Origin: Shewanella canadensis
Lineage (GTDB): Bacteria; Pseudomonadota; Gammaproteobacteria; Enterobacterales; Shewanellaceae
Direction of reading: 5' to 3'
NCBI RefSeq assembly: GCF_003966225.1
Contig: NZ_RXNU01000022.1
Span: 1 to 47,034, forward strand
Length of the DNA: 47,034 nucleotides
Below the pieces are notes generated by a model. The model did no database searches and was not told the DNA's origin. It worked only from the letters and a program-made list of their open reading frames with translations. A program made the translations under genes and the position numbers. Within the stretch, counting starts at the first letter, position 1. Each line of letters begins with the position of its first letter. Shown in pieces: positions 34,201 through 41,980 of this stretch.

Positions 34201-34395
34201 TACAATCACTGTCTTAATCGGCAGGTGGTCGATGATAATATGTTAGGCACTCTTGCAAGCGAGAGGGCGCAAGCGGTAAAAGCGCACTTAATCAATATCA
34301 ATAAGGTTCCGGCAAATCGAATATTTCTGCTCGACAGCCGCGTCGATATCAATCAGGGCGCACAGGAGGCGCTACTGACATTAGGGGCAGATTAA
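31285..34395 (+). CDS. DUF748 domain protein, large AsmA-like envelope protein
   Basis: 1036 residues with one N-terminal membrane helix at about 24-46 (YLSILLTSYFVYSGILGLIVPYAV) and a long periplasmic region of repetitive beta-rich sequence, as in DUF748/AsmA-like proteins. The C-terminal third holds the family segment TLLAGLFGDDEELDKIEFAAGNAQIT. A short tandem duplication encodes DLGINAQ twice (about residues 451-466). AsmA-like proteins are linked to lipid transport or outer-membrane assembly; DUF748 itself is uncharacterised. A good ribosome site is hard to see (AAGGTAAGT before the ATG). glutaredoxin follows 65 bp later. Confidence 0.85.
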   Translation: MFAIREKFSNFSEKFKQLPKYQRYLSILLTSYFVYSGILGLIVPYAVEKQLPVQLESLLKRPVSLDDVSINPFTLNVVLTHFKIDETDNREFVGFDTLGFELRFWHSLFNGAISISDVSLTQPFVFTERLNTKENLQFNFSDILAELAKSPESPQEPSNEPMSLPHVIVEHLSIANANFLYSDTVTDSQLHYPAVDLKLKGFDTLTDITSTSSGNHFSIHFVGKQGGDISTQGQIQVSPFNIVGELALTAIKLPHFWSFISDDFKAKLETGQLNFQSHFEVKSNTTSSQAPIQVVTSQGAFSLENILFTHEDRPLVSLPLLALEGIELNLDDKEIVVNRLHTENLDLNASITSDGIDIVPLFIPSFMANSASETGSVKVNKAEHTGSEDKESEHSSLWSATLSEISVKDYALNIQESLLTENTPWRIAPINLTTGSIQSDFNSPIEYRLDLGINAQEDLGINAQGKLTSTGKVEVNQQHLNADLQLTGFSLKQLQPYLAPFINITVKNGELNSSGRLEASSADELSFVGDITVNELLVKDNQHKKTLLKWQSMAIEKLNFDQGKQQLTISQINFSQPYSRIIIAEDKSTNFQQLLVSTPPTPKPEAKETPEIKAVESAPELSESNQQAPLDIRIGKITVSDGSTFFADNSLTPNFAASIEQVEGSVSQLSSLSDKAAVVDIKGKIDKYAPVTLKGEINPLLEQPYLDLDLDFNSVELTSVNPYSGTYAGYYIDKGQLSLELSYLLKDNKLNGSNHIVVNQLKLGEPSDSSLATSLPVTLAIALLQDRHGVIDLGLEVSGDLDSPDFSVGSIVMTAFTNVITKAVTAPFTLLAGLFGDDEELDKIEFAAGNAQITDKENSKLATLATALLDRPKLTLSIEGAINSATDSRVLQEKALWDKLAQLSQLEIEELPEALSPSTYPTQGPLSKALIALYETELMQDANELKQQISKSHEKDSALSEPQLLTQWHIALYNHCLNRQVVDDNMLGTLASERAQAVKAHLININKVPANRIFLLDSRVDINQGAQEALLTLGAD

Positions 34396-34460
34396 AAGAT
34401 TTAATAATTCTGTGACATGGGTTACACTCTGGCGGATTTTGACTTATTCAGAGGTAGCTC

Positions 34461-34817
34461 ATGTTTATTGTTCGTTGGATTCTAGGCCGTATCATCCTAA
34501 TTCTTAATTTCATTTTCGCCCCAAAGAAACGTAAGCGTCCACAGGATGAACAATCTAAAGTCGATGCCGCAACTAAGTTACTCGCGTTATACGAATACAA
34601 AGCCTGCCCATTTTGTGTCAAAGTTCGTCGCGCAATGCGTCGTCAAGGGCTCAACATTGAGACTCTCGATGCTAAACAAGATGACCACAAGTCAAGACTG
34701 GTCAGTCAGGGCGGTCACGCTAAAGTTCCTTGCTTGCGTATAGAGGAGAACGGTGAGACTCGCTGGATGTACGAATCTTCAGATATTATCAATTATCTGG
34801 ATAAGCGATTCGCATAA
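34461..34817 (+). CDS. Membrane-anchored glutaredoxin-domain protein
   Basis: 118 residues: an N-terminal membrane helix (FIVRWILGRIILILNFIFA) with a basic stop-transfer patch (PKKRKRP), then a glutaredoxin fold from about residue 40 with the redox pair Cys49-Pro-Phe-Cys52. The glutathione-site cis-proline lies in KVPCLRI, and ESSDIINYL follows. The positive-inside rule places the redox domain in the cytoplasm. A TM-tethered glutaredoxin is less common than the soluble form. Partner unknown. Confidence 0.88.
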   Translation: MFIVRWILGRIILILNFIFAPKKRKRPQDEQSKVDAATKLLALYEYKACPFCVKVRRAMRRQGLNIETLDAKQDDHKSRLVSQGGHAKVPCLRIEENGETRWMYESSDIINYLDKRFA

Positions 34818-34826
34818 GTGAAACGA

Positions 34827-34853
34827 AAATAGCGACCTCTCAGGTCGCTATTT
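34827..34853. terminator. Bidirectional terminator between the glutaredoxin and CBS genes
   Basis: AAATAGCGACCT pairs perfectly with AGGTCGCTATTT (12 bp, loop CTC). It lies between the converging genes. Confidence 0.75.
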
Positions 34854-34872
34854 AATCAGCTAAAACAAAGCG

Positions 34873-35280
34873 TTACTGCTTTTCGGCCATCATCCCTTTA
34901 AGTACCAAATCATGATAACTCACTAAACCTAAGATTTTACCCGCTTCGATCACAGGTGCCTTTGTGATACGAAATCGTTCAAACAAGCGAGCACAATAGC
35001 GGACGTCCATCTCAGGGCTGACAGAGAGTACGGGTTTGATCATGATCTCGTAGATATTCACCCGCTCCGGGGCTTTATCCTTTGCCAGCACTTTCTTGGC
35101 AATATCACTCATCAGTACCATACCGAACTCATCGTCTTCATTACGTTTATTGACGAGTAATACTCTCACGTCTTGAGAGCTGGCCAGTTCTATGGCATCG
35201 GCAACAGTATCAAGTCCATCGACCATGACAAACTTCTTCGTCATCACATCTGCATTTCGGACTATCTTTCGGTGGCTCAT
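34873..35280 (-). CDS. CBS-domain pair protein in the DUF1538 operon
   Basis: 135 residues made of two CBS motifs (about 10-65 and 75-132; for example VRVLLVNKRNEDDEFGMVLMSDIA and ITKAPVIEAGKILGLVSYHDLV). CBS pairs usually bind adenine nucleotides. It is the last gene of a four-gene unit, and its ATG overlaps the stop of the PII-like gene (ATGA). The context suggests it senses energy state for the upstream membrane pair (inference). Confidence 0.88.
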   Translation of the reverse strand: MSHRKIVRNADVMTKKFVMVDGLDTVADAIELASSQDVRVLLVNKRNEDDEFGMVLMSDIAKKVLAKDKAPERVNIYEIMIKPVLSVSPEMDVRYCARLFERFRITKAPVIEAGKILGLVSYHDLVLKGMMAEKQ

Positions 35281-35627
35281 AAATCATCCTCAATATCTTT
35301 ACTGATCTGTTGGACCTGATGGGCAACCCCAACGGCATCTTCGACATCAATCTGAATTGCGATCCCTTGACCCGGATTTATATCAAACCCTCCGACTCGA
35401 TTGATCGTTTCCAGTATACTTCTGCTCTTATGTTCTTCGACTAAAAATAAAATCACATCCCGCTGAACATCCAAAGAGAGTCCCATAAAGGTCTTTTTCT
35501 TCTCCAGCCCTTCGCCTCTGGCGTGATTAATCACTGTTGCGCCAGTCGCACCCGCCTCTCTCGCTGCATCGAGAATATTATTGGTAGTGACATCATCTAC
35601 GAATGCGATAATGAGTTTAAAGCGCAT
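35277..35627 (-). CDS. PII-like signalling protein in the DUF1538 operon
   Basis: 116 residues with a PII-like ferredoxin fold: an N-terminal beta strand (FKLIIAFVDDV), helix (NNILDAAREAGATGATVINHARG), a T-loop-like stretch (EGLEKKKTFMGLSLDVQRDV) and the B-loop-like region VGGFDINPGQGIAIQIDV. It lacks the uridylylated Tyr context of GlnB/GlnK. AAGGAG for its ATG is embedded in the last codons of the preceding DUF1538 gene, which it overlaps by 11 bp, so translation is coupled. PII relatives commonly gate membrane transporters next door. Confidence 0.85.
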   Translation of the reverse strand: MRFKLIIAFVDDVTTNNILDAAREAGATGATVINHARGEGLEKKKTFMGLSLDVQRDVILFLVEEHKSRSILETINRVGGFDINPGQGIAIQIDVEDAVGVAHQVQQISKDIEDDL

Positions 35628-36411
35628 CTTTTTGCTCCTTTAACGAACGTCTCTTATTTAATTTTTCAACTATTTGTGCATATCCCATCACAGATATCAT
35701 GGGAAATAAGCTGGCAAAAGCGATCAGACCAAATCCATCGATAAGCGGATTTCGTCCCTCAACATTTGTGGCTAAACCTAGGCCCAAAGCCGCGACTAAA
35801 GGTACGGTAACGGTTGATGTTGTCACCCCACCCGAATCATAGGCCAATGGCACGATGAGTTTAGGTGCATAAAAGGTCTGGATAACCACAATGACGTACC
35901 CTGCCATGATGTAATAATGGATCGGATCGCCCACGACAATCCGAAAACAACCTAACGCGATACCAAACGACACACCGATAGCCACCGAGATCCGTAAACC
36001 CTGTACACCAATGGCTCCAGCCGATACCTCATTCGCTTTAATCGCGACCGCAATTAACGAAGGCTCGGCTATGGTCGTGCTAAAACCTATGGCAGCTGCA
36101 AATATATAGACCCAGAAATAATCTTGCCAAACAGTAGGTGCATGAACCCCGGCTTCAGGGTGAATAAATTCAGGCGACGTCAACTGCTCTGCCATGCTCT
36201 CACCAATGGGAAACAGTGCCAGCTCAAGCCCGACCAGGAAGAGGCTCAGGCCAACAATCACGTAAACAAACCCAAGCGCAACCTGCCGCAGATTTGCTAT
36301 AGGACGTTTTAACACCCCTAGTTGGAAACCAAACAGGATAACCGCAATGGGGATCACATCCCTTGCAGTCAATAAGAAAGTGGTAAACAGATTCGTTAGC
36401 ATCTCCATCAC
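35617..36411 (-). CDS. DUF1538 membrane protein, second subunit
   Basis: 264 residues with several membrane segments. It is a paralogue of the upstream gene: both contain AYDSGGVTTST followed by VPLVxALG and later GRNPxxDGFGLIAFASL. Pairs of DUF1538 proteins in halophilic bacteria have, to my recollection, been reported as two-component cation/proton antiporters (UmpAB), which fits a marine host. The start is a GTG at 36411 overlapping the upstream stop by 4 bp; nearby ATGs at 36408 and 36402 are alternatives. Downstream are PII-like and CBS genes in the same unit. Confidence 0.87.
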   Translation of the reverse strand: MMEMLTNLFTTFLLTARDVIPIAVILFGFQLGVLKRPIANLRQVALGFVYVIVGLSLFLVGLELALFPIGESMAEQLTSPEFIHPEAGVHAPTVWQDYFWVYIFAAAIGFSTTIAEPSLIAVAIKANEVSAGAIGVQGLRISVAIGVSFGIALGCFRIVVGDPIHYYIMAGYVIVVIQTFYAPKLIVPLAYDSGGVTTSTVTVPLVAALGLGLATNVEGRNPLIDGFGLIAFASLFPMISVMGYAQIVEKLNKRRSLKEQKDAL

Positions 36412-37142
36412 AGCACCACCATCCCATAGATAAGCACGAATATCATCGGCGTTAAGCTGGCAAACGCGATTAAACCAAAGCCATCTAACATAGGGTTCCG
36501 TCCTTTAATGACCGTCGCTAAGCCAACTCCTAAAGCTGTGACAAGGGGCACAGTGATCGTTGAAGTGGTTACCCCACCAGAATCATAGGCGATGCCAATG
36601 ATATTCTCTGGTGCAAAGCCGGTCAGAATCATCACTGTGACATAGCCACCAATGATAAGGTAATGAATCGGCCAACCCTTAAGAATACGAACAACACCGA
36701 GTAAAATGGCCAAGCCAACCGATATGGCGACGGTTAACCTCAACCCCATCGCATAACTGTCCATCGCCTCTTCTGTCATCGCAATGGCATTACCCTCCGC
36801 TGCGACTTGCGCGGCCTCATTTGCCACGGCGGTGAGCGCGGGCTCCGCTAATGTCGTCCCAAAGCCCAAAGAGAATGAGAAAATGACCAACCAAAACACG
36901 CTGCCCTTTCTGGCAAGGGCTTGTGCCAAAGATTCACCGATGGGAAACAAGCCCATCTCCAGTCCGAATACAAAAAATGTCAAACCAAAAACGATGAACA
37001 CTAGGCCAATTAGAATAGAAAAGAGGTTATCAGGCGCTTGCTGTAGAACAAAAACCTCAAAAAATCCGACCACGAGAATGATAGGAATAAGGTCCTTAAA
37101 ACTCGATAACAGGGATTGGAGCAGTTTTATAATTGCGGCCAT
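36408..37142 (-). CDS. DUF1538 membrane protein, first subunit
   Basis: 244 residues, strongly hydrophobic, with about six or seven membrane segments (for example IPIILVVGFFEVFVLQQA, FSILIGLVFIVFGLTFFVFGLEMGLFPIGESLA). Shared family signatures with its downstream partner are GLFPIGES, FGTTLAEPALTA and AYDSGGVTTSTITVPLV. It is the first gene of the unit DUF1538-DUF1538-PII-CBS, joined by overlaps of 4, 11 and 4 bp. The predicted complex is a heteromeric inner-membrane transporter, probably for Na+ or K+ against H+ (inference from family reports). Confidence 0.87.
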   Translation of the reverse strand: MAAIIKLLQSLLSSFKDLIPIILVVGFFEVFVLQQAPDNLFSILIGLVFIVFGLTFFVFGLEMGLFPIGESLAQALARKGSVFWLVIFSFSLGFGTTLAEPALTAVANEAAQVAAEGNAIAMTEEAMDSYAMGLRLTVAISVGLAILLGVVRILKGWPIHYLIIGGYVTVMILTGFAPENIIGIAYDSGGVTTSTITVPLVTALGVGLATVIKGRNPMLDGFGLIAFASLTPMIFVLIYGMVVL

Positions 37143-37500
37143 CTAATCTCCGAATCATTCAATCTGAAAATGGAAAACTGAACACCAACATTCACCATAA
37201 ACTCCCCTCTCCTTTGGGTTATGCCACACATAAATAGTGCCAGCGCCATGATAAATAGCAACAACTAAATAACAGAGTCACATCAATACTTGAGCGAAAT
37301 CAAGTTGGCAGCAATTTTGATATAACTGTTCCATACCCGAACCAGTATCCAAACGAGGAGTGTAAAAAAATGTCAGTAAGCTGCTAACTTGCTTGCTTTT
37401 CAGTTATCCTGCTACCAATGGTGACATTTCATGGTAAATTTCTGCGCTAACTGTAAAGGTAACCCCTTTAGCGAAGATGTGAAGAATTAAAAGAGCGGAT
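37143..37500. other. Intergenic stretch between the DUF1538 operon and a lipoprotein gene
   Basis: About 360 bp that must hold both divergent promoters. I see no confident -35/-10 pair, no gene and no strong repeat. Confidence 0.5.
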
Positions 37501-37956
37501 ATGTTAAAAAATATAATAAAAATAATGTCGGTACTCATCGCCCTCAGCACCATCTCGGCTTGTGCCAGCCACAAAACCGATCCCGACGATTTTAAAAATC
37601 GGGTTAAAGACAGGTTTAAAACGGACATAAGAAGTAATGGCATAAAGCTATTCACCTATAAAGCCAAGCTCGAGATGCCTGAAGAGGGCAATACCGAGCT
37701 GGCTCATCAGGAACGAATCAAGGAGCTAAAGAAACAGAGTCGTTCTAAATCTGCCAAGCGCTCTATCTATACCCCGGACCTTTCAGATTGGACGGAACAG
37801 ATAGAGCTGGGATTATCAAAAACATTGGACATGACAGGGTACTGCCGGGAAGGCTTTATGGAGTTAAGCAGAATGATTGAAGTCGGCCGCGCCGAAATTA
37901 GAGGTGAATGCAACGAAGGTGCCACCGATGAAGACAGAGAAAGGTTCTCCTCTTAG
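37501..37956 (+). CDS. Hypothetical lipoprotein
   Basis: 151 residues with a lipoprotein signal peptide (MLKNIIKIMSVLIALSTISAC) and lipidation at Cys21. The mature part is charged and mostly helical, with two further Cys (in TGYCREGF and RGECNEG) that could form a disulfide. No domain recognised. AAGAG lies about 6 nt before the ATG. Divergent from the DUF1538 operon. Confidence 0.75.
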   Translation: MLKNIIKIMSVLIALSTISACASHKTDPDDFKNRVKDRFKTDIRSNGIKLFTYKAKLEMPEEGNTELAHQERIKELKKQSRSKSAKRSIYTPDLSDWTEQIELGLSKTLDMTGYCREGFMELSRMIEVGRAEIRGECNEGATDEDRERFSS

Positions 37957-38035
37957 TTAAAGTCGGTGTGTTATACATGGGGAAAGCATCGACCATAGTA
38001 GCGCCAATAGCCTTCCCTTTTAGCTTTCAACCCTT

Positions 38036-38353
38036 TTAAGTGCGTACCAGGTGAAAGCTAATCATCCATAGTGTCTCTATCTCACCATAGATATCGGTAA
38101 TAACAGACCTTAATTCCGGTAATGTCATATTTTCCTGCTCGGCGTGGATCTGGTTAAGTTCATCAAATTTGATGCACTCGACCGCGTCAATCAATACATC
38201 ACAAAACCAACGGTCGGTTTCATAGGTCGAAACAGCAACCCGCTGTCCCGCTTTGTAATGAGACTCAGAGGCATCCCTTAATGTAATGGTTTTCGCGCCA
38301 GAGAGAATATCTTTCTCAAATCTTTGAAAAAAAGTGATTTTATTAGATGACAT
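38036..38353 (-). CDS. yqfB: ASCH-domain N4-acetylcytidine amidohydrolase YqfB
   Basis: 105 residues closely resembling Escherichia coli YqfB (103 residues): the N-terminus NKITFFQRFEKDILSGAKTI, then RDASESHYKAG, and the segment HAEQENMTLPELRSVI are shared. YqfB hydrolyses N4-acetylcytidine to cytidine and acetate, using conserved Lys, Thr and Glu residues that are present here (K21, T24, E74 by eye). Stand-alone gene. Confidence 0.92.
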   Translation of the reverse strand: MSSNKITFFQRFEKDILSGAKTITLRDASESHYKAGQRVAVSTYETDRWFCDVLIDAVECIKFDELNQIHAEQENMTLPELRSVITDIYGEIETLWMISFHLVRT

Positions 38354-38528
38354 AGAGGCTCAATAAACTATTAATACGATAAATTGGGGTTCACTTTGCC
38401 AATAAGTGGTAAGAAAATCCATATTTAATGGCTTGACGGCCAAGATTAAGTTAAAATCCGCACCCGGTTTACAACTGGCCGACACTTTTTGAAGGTCAGA
38501 GATATGAAAGCACATTGCTAGAGAGCTT

Positions 38529-38765
38529 ATGAACAAAAAACAGAAAATGATCAAGATGACGGCGAAACGTGCCAAGGCTCGCCTGAACAAGCATACAGCT
38601 CCTACCATCAAAAAGTATGTCTCTAAAGGTGATCGTGCAAAAGCATTAGCTCAAGAGCAAGCAGACGCGGCACTATCGGCTAACACGCCAAGCGACGTAG
38701 AGCAGAGCTCAGTCGAAGAGGTTCAGGACGTACAAGTTGAGCCAACGGATACAAAACAAGCTTAA
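38529..38765 (+). CDS. DUF2986 family small basic protein
   Basis: 78 residues with a very Lys/Arg-rich N-terminal half (MNKKQKMIKMTAKRAKARLNK, then KKYVSKGDRAKAL) and an acidic tail. The N-terminal pattern MNxKxKI... with YxSKxDRAK matches my memory of DUF2986, found in marine gammaproteobacteria. Function unknown; the charge suggests nucleic acid or ribosome contact, but that is speculation. An intrinsic terminator follows 38 bp later. Confidence 0.72.
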   Translation: MNKKQKMIKMTAKRAKARLNKHTAPTIKKYVSKGDRAKALAQEQADAALSANTPSDVEQSSVEEVQDVQVEPTDTKQA

Positions 38766-38802
38766 GCTATATCTTTCTTGATATGATTTAAGACAATAAA
38801 AA

Positions 38803-38824
38803 GGGAGCCTAAGCTCCCTTTTTT
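38803..38824. terminator. Terminator between the DUF2986 and MATE genes
   Basis: GGGAGC-CTAA-GCTCCC followed by six T on the plus strand, with an A-run on the other side, so it can work in both directions. Confidence 0.85.
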
Positions 38825-38850
38825 AGCATTCAAATTAAGGTTTTTAGCTG

Positions 38851-40368
38851 TTAGCCAGCCCTGCTGTCTGTAGCATTCAATGATTTCGTCAGTTCATTAC
38901 TGGCTTCACAATCCTGCTCTTCCGTTATCTGGGCCATCTGAGCACAGGAAGAGGACAATGGATTAGGGCTACTTGGCATAAGCTCACTATCCAGTAACTC
39001 CTCATCCGCCTTATTTACTAACTCCGCATCTCCATACTGTAAAGAGGTTTGTTTCACTTTATCGATCAACCTGAAGGCTGCTAACACCCCAAAAACAGCA
39101 AAAATGATAGACCCGATAACTTGCCCTATCAACACACCATATACACCAGCCCACTTAGCTCCGAAATAGACAAATGGTATGGTGCCGATCGTGGCTTTTC
39201 CCACATTAAAGAAGGTAGAGTATTTAGGTTTACCTAAATTATTAAATGAAGCATTCGCTACAAAGAGCGCACCGGAAAATATAAAAAATACGGAAATATA
39301 ACTGCAGAAAAAACGGATGATGTCGGCGCTATCTCCCTGCATATCGAATATGGAAACAATCTGCTCTTGTAACAGCATCAAAATCAGAGAGACAGCGATG
39401 ACATATAAGATGCAAAACTGTAGTGCCTTAGTGAGACTCTCTCTCACCCGGCTAAATTCATGGGCACCAAAATTTTGACCAACAATGGGGCCAATCGCAC
39501 CAGACAGCGCAAATATCATTCCGAATGAAACGGGAATTAAACGCCCTAACACTGCCCAGCCAGCCACATACCCATCACCAAAATCAGCGATAGCTCGGGT
39601 GACAACGGCGTTGCCTATCGGTGTCGCCACATTCGTCAACATAGCAGGGCCTGCAATGGCAAATATCGGCCTTAAATCTGCCTTAAAACTATCGAGCTCA
39701 AACTCTCCGAAGAGTTTATGCTTTGTAATGACGCCACGAGCTGCGATGATAAGAACCGCAGTCCGAGCCAGTACCGAGGCTACCGCGGCCCCCTCAATTC
39801 CCATTCCCAGCGCAAAGATAAAAATCGGGTCAAAAACTAAGTTAACGCCACCGCCGGCTAAGGTCGACATCATAGATAGCTTAGCATCACCCACGGCTCT
39901 CAACGCCGCTCCTAACGCCATTGCCAGACAGATGATAGGAAGAGACGGCACCAGGATATAGAGATAACTCGCAGCCAGCTCAGCCGTATGGCCAGTCGCA
40001 CCGACTAGGGAAAGCACCTCAGGAATAAAATAGGTCATGACCGCAGATACACATAAGCTCATGAGCAAGGTCACCACCGCACTATTGAGCAGTAATCTCT
40101 TGGCTACATCTAACTGCTTTGCCCCGATGGCGCGGGAGACTAATGCGCCCAGAGCGATGGACAGACCGATGCCGATAGATGTCGTAAAAAATGAGATAGT
40201 TCCGGCGTAACCGACGGCTGCGGCTAACTCTTGTTCGCCGAGCAGACTGAGAAAAAAGATATCGATTAAATCGACCACAAAAAGTGCCGAGATCCCGACT
40301 GCAGCCGTGGAACTCATCACCAATATGTGACGCATTATCGAACCTTGAACAAATTTAGCGACTGTCAT
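38851..40368 (-). CDS. MATE-family multidrug/sodium efflux transporter
   Basis: 505 residues with 12 predicted membrane segments in two halves, starting with the MatE opening QGSIMRHILVMSSTAAVGISALFVVDLIDIFFLSLLG. Typical segments include AALRAVGDAKLSM and GQNFGAHEF at the start of the second half. The core ends near residue 440; about 60 extra hydrophilic, Ser/Glu-rich residues form a C-terminal tail that most MATE proteins lack. Substrate is not predictable. The ion channel gene lies 24 bp upstream on the same strand, so they may be co-transcribed. Confidence 0.9.
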   Translation of the reverse strand: MTVAKFVQGSIMRHILVMSSTAAVGISALFVVDLIDIFFLSLLGEQELAAAVGYAGTISFFTTSIGIGLSIALGALVSRAIGAKQLDVAKRLLLNSAVVTLLMSLCVSAVMTYFIPEVLSLVGATGHTAELAASYLYILVPSLPIICLAMALGAALRAVGDAKLSMMSTLAGGGVNLVFDPIFIFALGMGIEGAAVASVLARTAVLIIAARGVITKHKLFGEFELDSFKADLRPIFAIAGPAMLTNVATPIGNAVVTRAIADFGDGYVAGWAVLGRLIPVSFGMIFALSGAIGPIVGQNFGAHEFSRVRESLTKALQFCILYVIAVSLILMLLQEQIVSIFDMQGDSADIIRFFCSYISVFFIFSGALFVANASFNNLGKPKYSTFFNVGKATIGTIPFVYFGAKWAGVYGVLIGQVIGSIIFAVFGVLAAFRLIDKVKQTSLQYGDAELVNKADEELLDSELMPSSPNPLSSSCAQMAQITEEQDCEASNELTKSLNATDSRAG

Positions 40369-40392
40369 CTATTTCCTTCGTTACCCATCTCA

Positions 40393-41232
40393 TTAAACAT
40401 CGTTCTCTAATTCACTACCACAATGGTCGCAATAGTCAGCGTTATTTTCATGACCTTTCTTTAAACAGTTGCTGCATCTCCGTAGGTCTTTATTTCGTCC
40501 CATCTCCTGAGATATTTCTACGGTTAAAATGCCTGTCGGAATCGCAATAATTGAATAACCTAACAACATAGTAAATGCAGCTATTACTTGACCCAAAGTG
40601 GTTCCGGGCGTGATGTCACCGTAACCCACAGTTGTGATCGTCACGATGGTCCAATAGATCGACTTAGGTATTGAGGTGAAGCCATTTTCAGGACCTTCGA
40701 CCACATACATAATCGCGCCCAGCACCATGATAATCAGGCTGACAGAGAAGAAGAAGATAAAGACTTTACGCCCAGACTGTAACATAGCCCTCAGTAAAAC
40801 ATTGCCCTCACTAAGATATCGTAACAATTTAAGCACTCTGAAAATTCTAAAGAGCCTTAATATTCTGATGACTAAGGTGAAGTTGGCTCCGGGGAAAAAC
40901 AGGGCCAGATAACTGGGCAAAACAGACAAGAGATCGACGACGCCATAAAAACTTCGGGCATAGCTGACGGGGTGAGCCGAACAATACAGCCTCAGAGCAA
41001 ACTCTATGGTGAAAATCACGGTGAATATCCATTCAAATATCCGTATGATTTCACCATATTGCTCATGGATCCCTGCCATAGTGTCCAAGAACACCAAAGA
41101 GACACTGATAATAATACAGATTATCAAGGCGATATCGAAATATCGTCCAGCCTTAGTATCGGTACCAAAGATGATCTCTCGTAGTTTATACCTCATCGAA
41201 GTGTCGGGTATTTGATGATTATCTTGCTGCAT
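40393..41232 (-). CDS. Voltage-gated potassium-type channel with C-terminal zinc ribbon
   Basis: 279 residues with the six-helix voltage-gated channel layout. S4 has regularly spaced arginines (RILRLFRIFRVLKLLRYL, about 122-139), and the pore loop has the K+ selectivity filter TVGYGD. After S6 comes a short cytoplasmic tail with a zinc-ribbon-like motif, CSNC...CDHC, near 256-273. The filter argues for potassium. The ribbon is an unusual addition to a small bacterial channel and could serve assembly or sensing (inference). MATE gene follows on the same strand. Confidence 0.9.
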   Translation of the reverse strand: MQQDNHQIPDTSMRYKLREIIFGTDTKAGRYFDIALIICIIISVSLVFLDTMAGIHEQYGEIIRIFEWIFTVIFTIEFALRLYCSAHPVSYARSFYGVVDLLSVLPSYLALFFPGANFTLVIRILRLFRIFRVLKLLRYLSEGNVLLRAMLQSGRKVFIFFFSVSLIIMVLGAIMYVVEGPENGFTSIPKSIYWTIVTITTVGYGDITPGTTLGQVIAAFTMLLGYSIIAIPTGILTVEISQEMGRNKDLRRCSNCLKKGHENNADYCDHCGSELENDV

Positions 41233-41407
41233 GCGGACACTCTTTCCTTGATTGAGAAGATGAGGCTACGCCAATTAGCGCAGCAGAGTATTTTGCCACT
41301 TCTCATAGATAATACCAAACAGATTAAATTCCTCCCTGCCCTAAACCAATAATTGAGGTAAGATATAACTATTAACAGCGGTTTAATCATCGGACCCTCG
41401 ACACCTG

Positions 41408-41947
41408 ATGCACAAAATATTTATTCTAGTCTCATTCGTCATCTCGATAAGTTACTCGTTACAAATAGGCGCTGTGACCTCGTTACAGAGTGCGAGTTAC
41501 AGTTCATCTAATACCAGCATTGGCAAAATCGATCTTGTTGTTGTCGACAAATCACAATCGAGCATGGCATTGATGCGTAATGGACAGATCCTACGCAAAT
41601 ATCGTATCGCAATGGGTGACCGTCCTGTGGGCCACAAGTTAACCGAAGGCGATCAGCGCACGCCTGAAGGCCGTTATCTGCTGGATTACAAAAAGTCTGA
41701 TAGTGCATACTACCGCGCCATCCATATCTCCTATCCCAATGAAGAAGACAGTCTCAGGGCAAACGCATTAGGACTCGATCCCGGTGGACAGATCATGATC
41801 CATGGGCAAAATCCAAATTCATCTTTATCACCCGAAGAGGCACAAAGGTACAACTGGACCGATGGCTGTATCGCCATTACCAATGCTCAAATGGATGAAC
41901 TTTGGCGCGCGATAGATGAAGGAACCCCGATCGAAATCTGGCCTTAA
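41408..41947 (+). CDS. L,D-transpeptidase family protein (YkuD domain)
   Basis: 179 residues with a signal peptide (MHKIFILVSFVISISYSLQIG) and a YkuD catalytic domain from about residue 40. The active-site motif is present: HGQNP (His) and then TDGCIAI with the nucleophilic Cys. The core KIDLVVVDKSQSSMALMRNG is typical of the domain start. There is no LysM module, so it resembles the short periplasmic YafK/ErfK-like proteins. Role in peptidoglycan cross-linking or lipoprotein attachment is inferred from the family. yecM follows 33 bp later. Confidence 0.9.
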   Translation: MHKIFILVSFVISISYSLQIGAVTSLQSASYSSSNTSIGKIDLVVVDKSQSSMALMRNGQILRKYRIAMGDRPVGHKLTEGDQRTPEGRYLLDYKKSDSAYYRAIHISYPNEEDSLRANALGLDPGGQIMIHGQNPNSSLSPEEAQRYNWTDGCIAITNAQMDELWRAIDEGTPIEIWP

Positions 41948-41980
41948 CGCCCAATTTTTTACTGGAAATATACCCCTATA

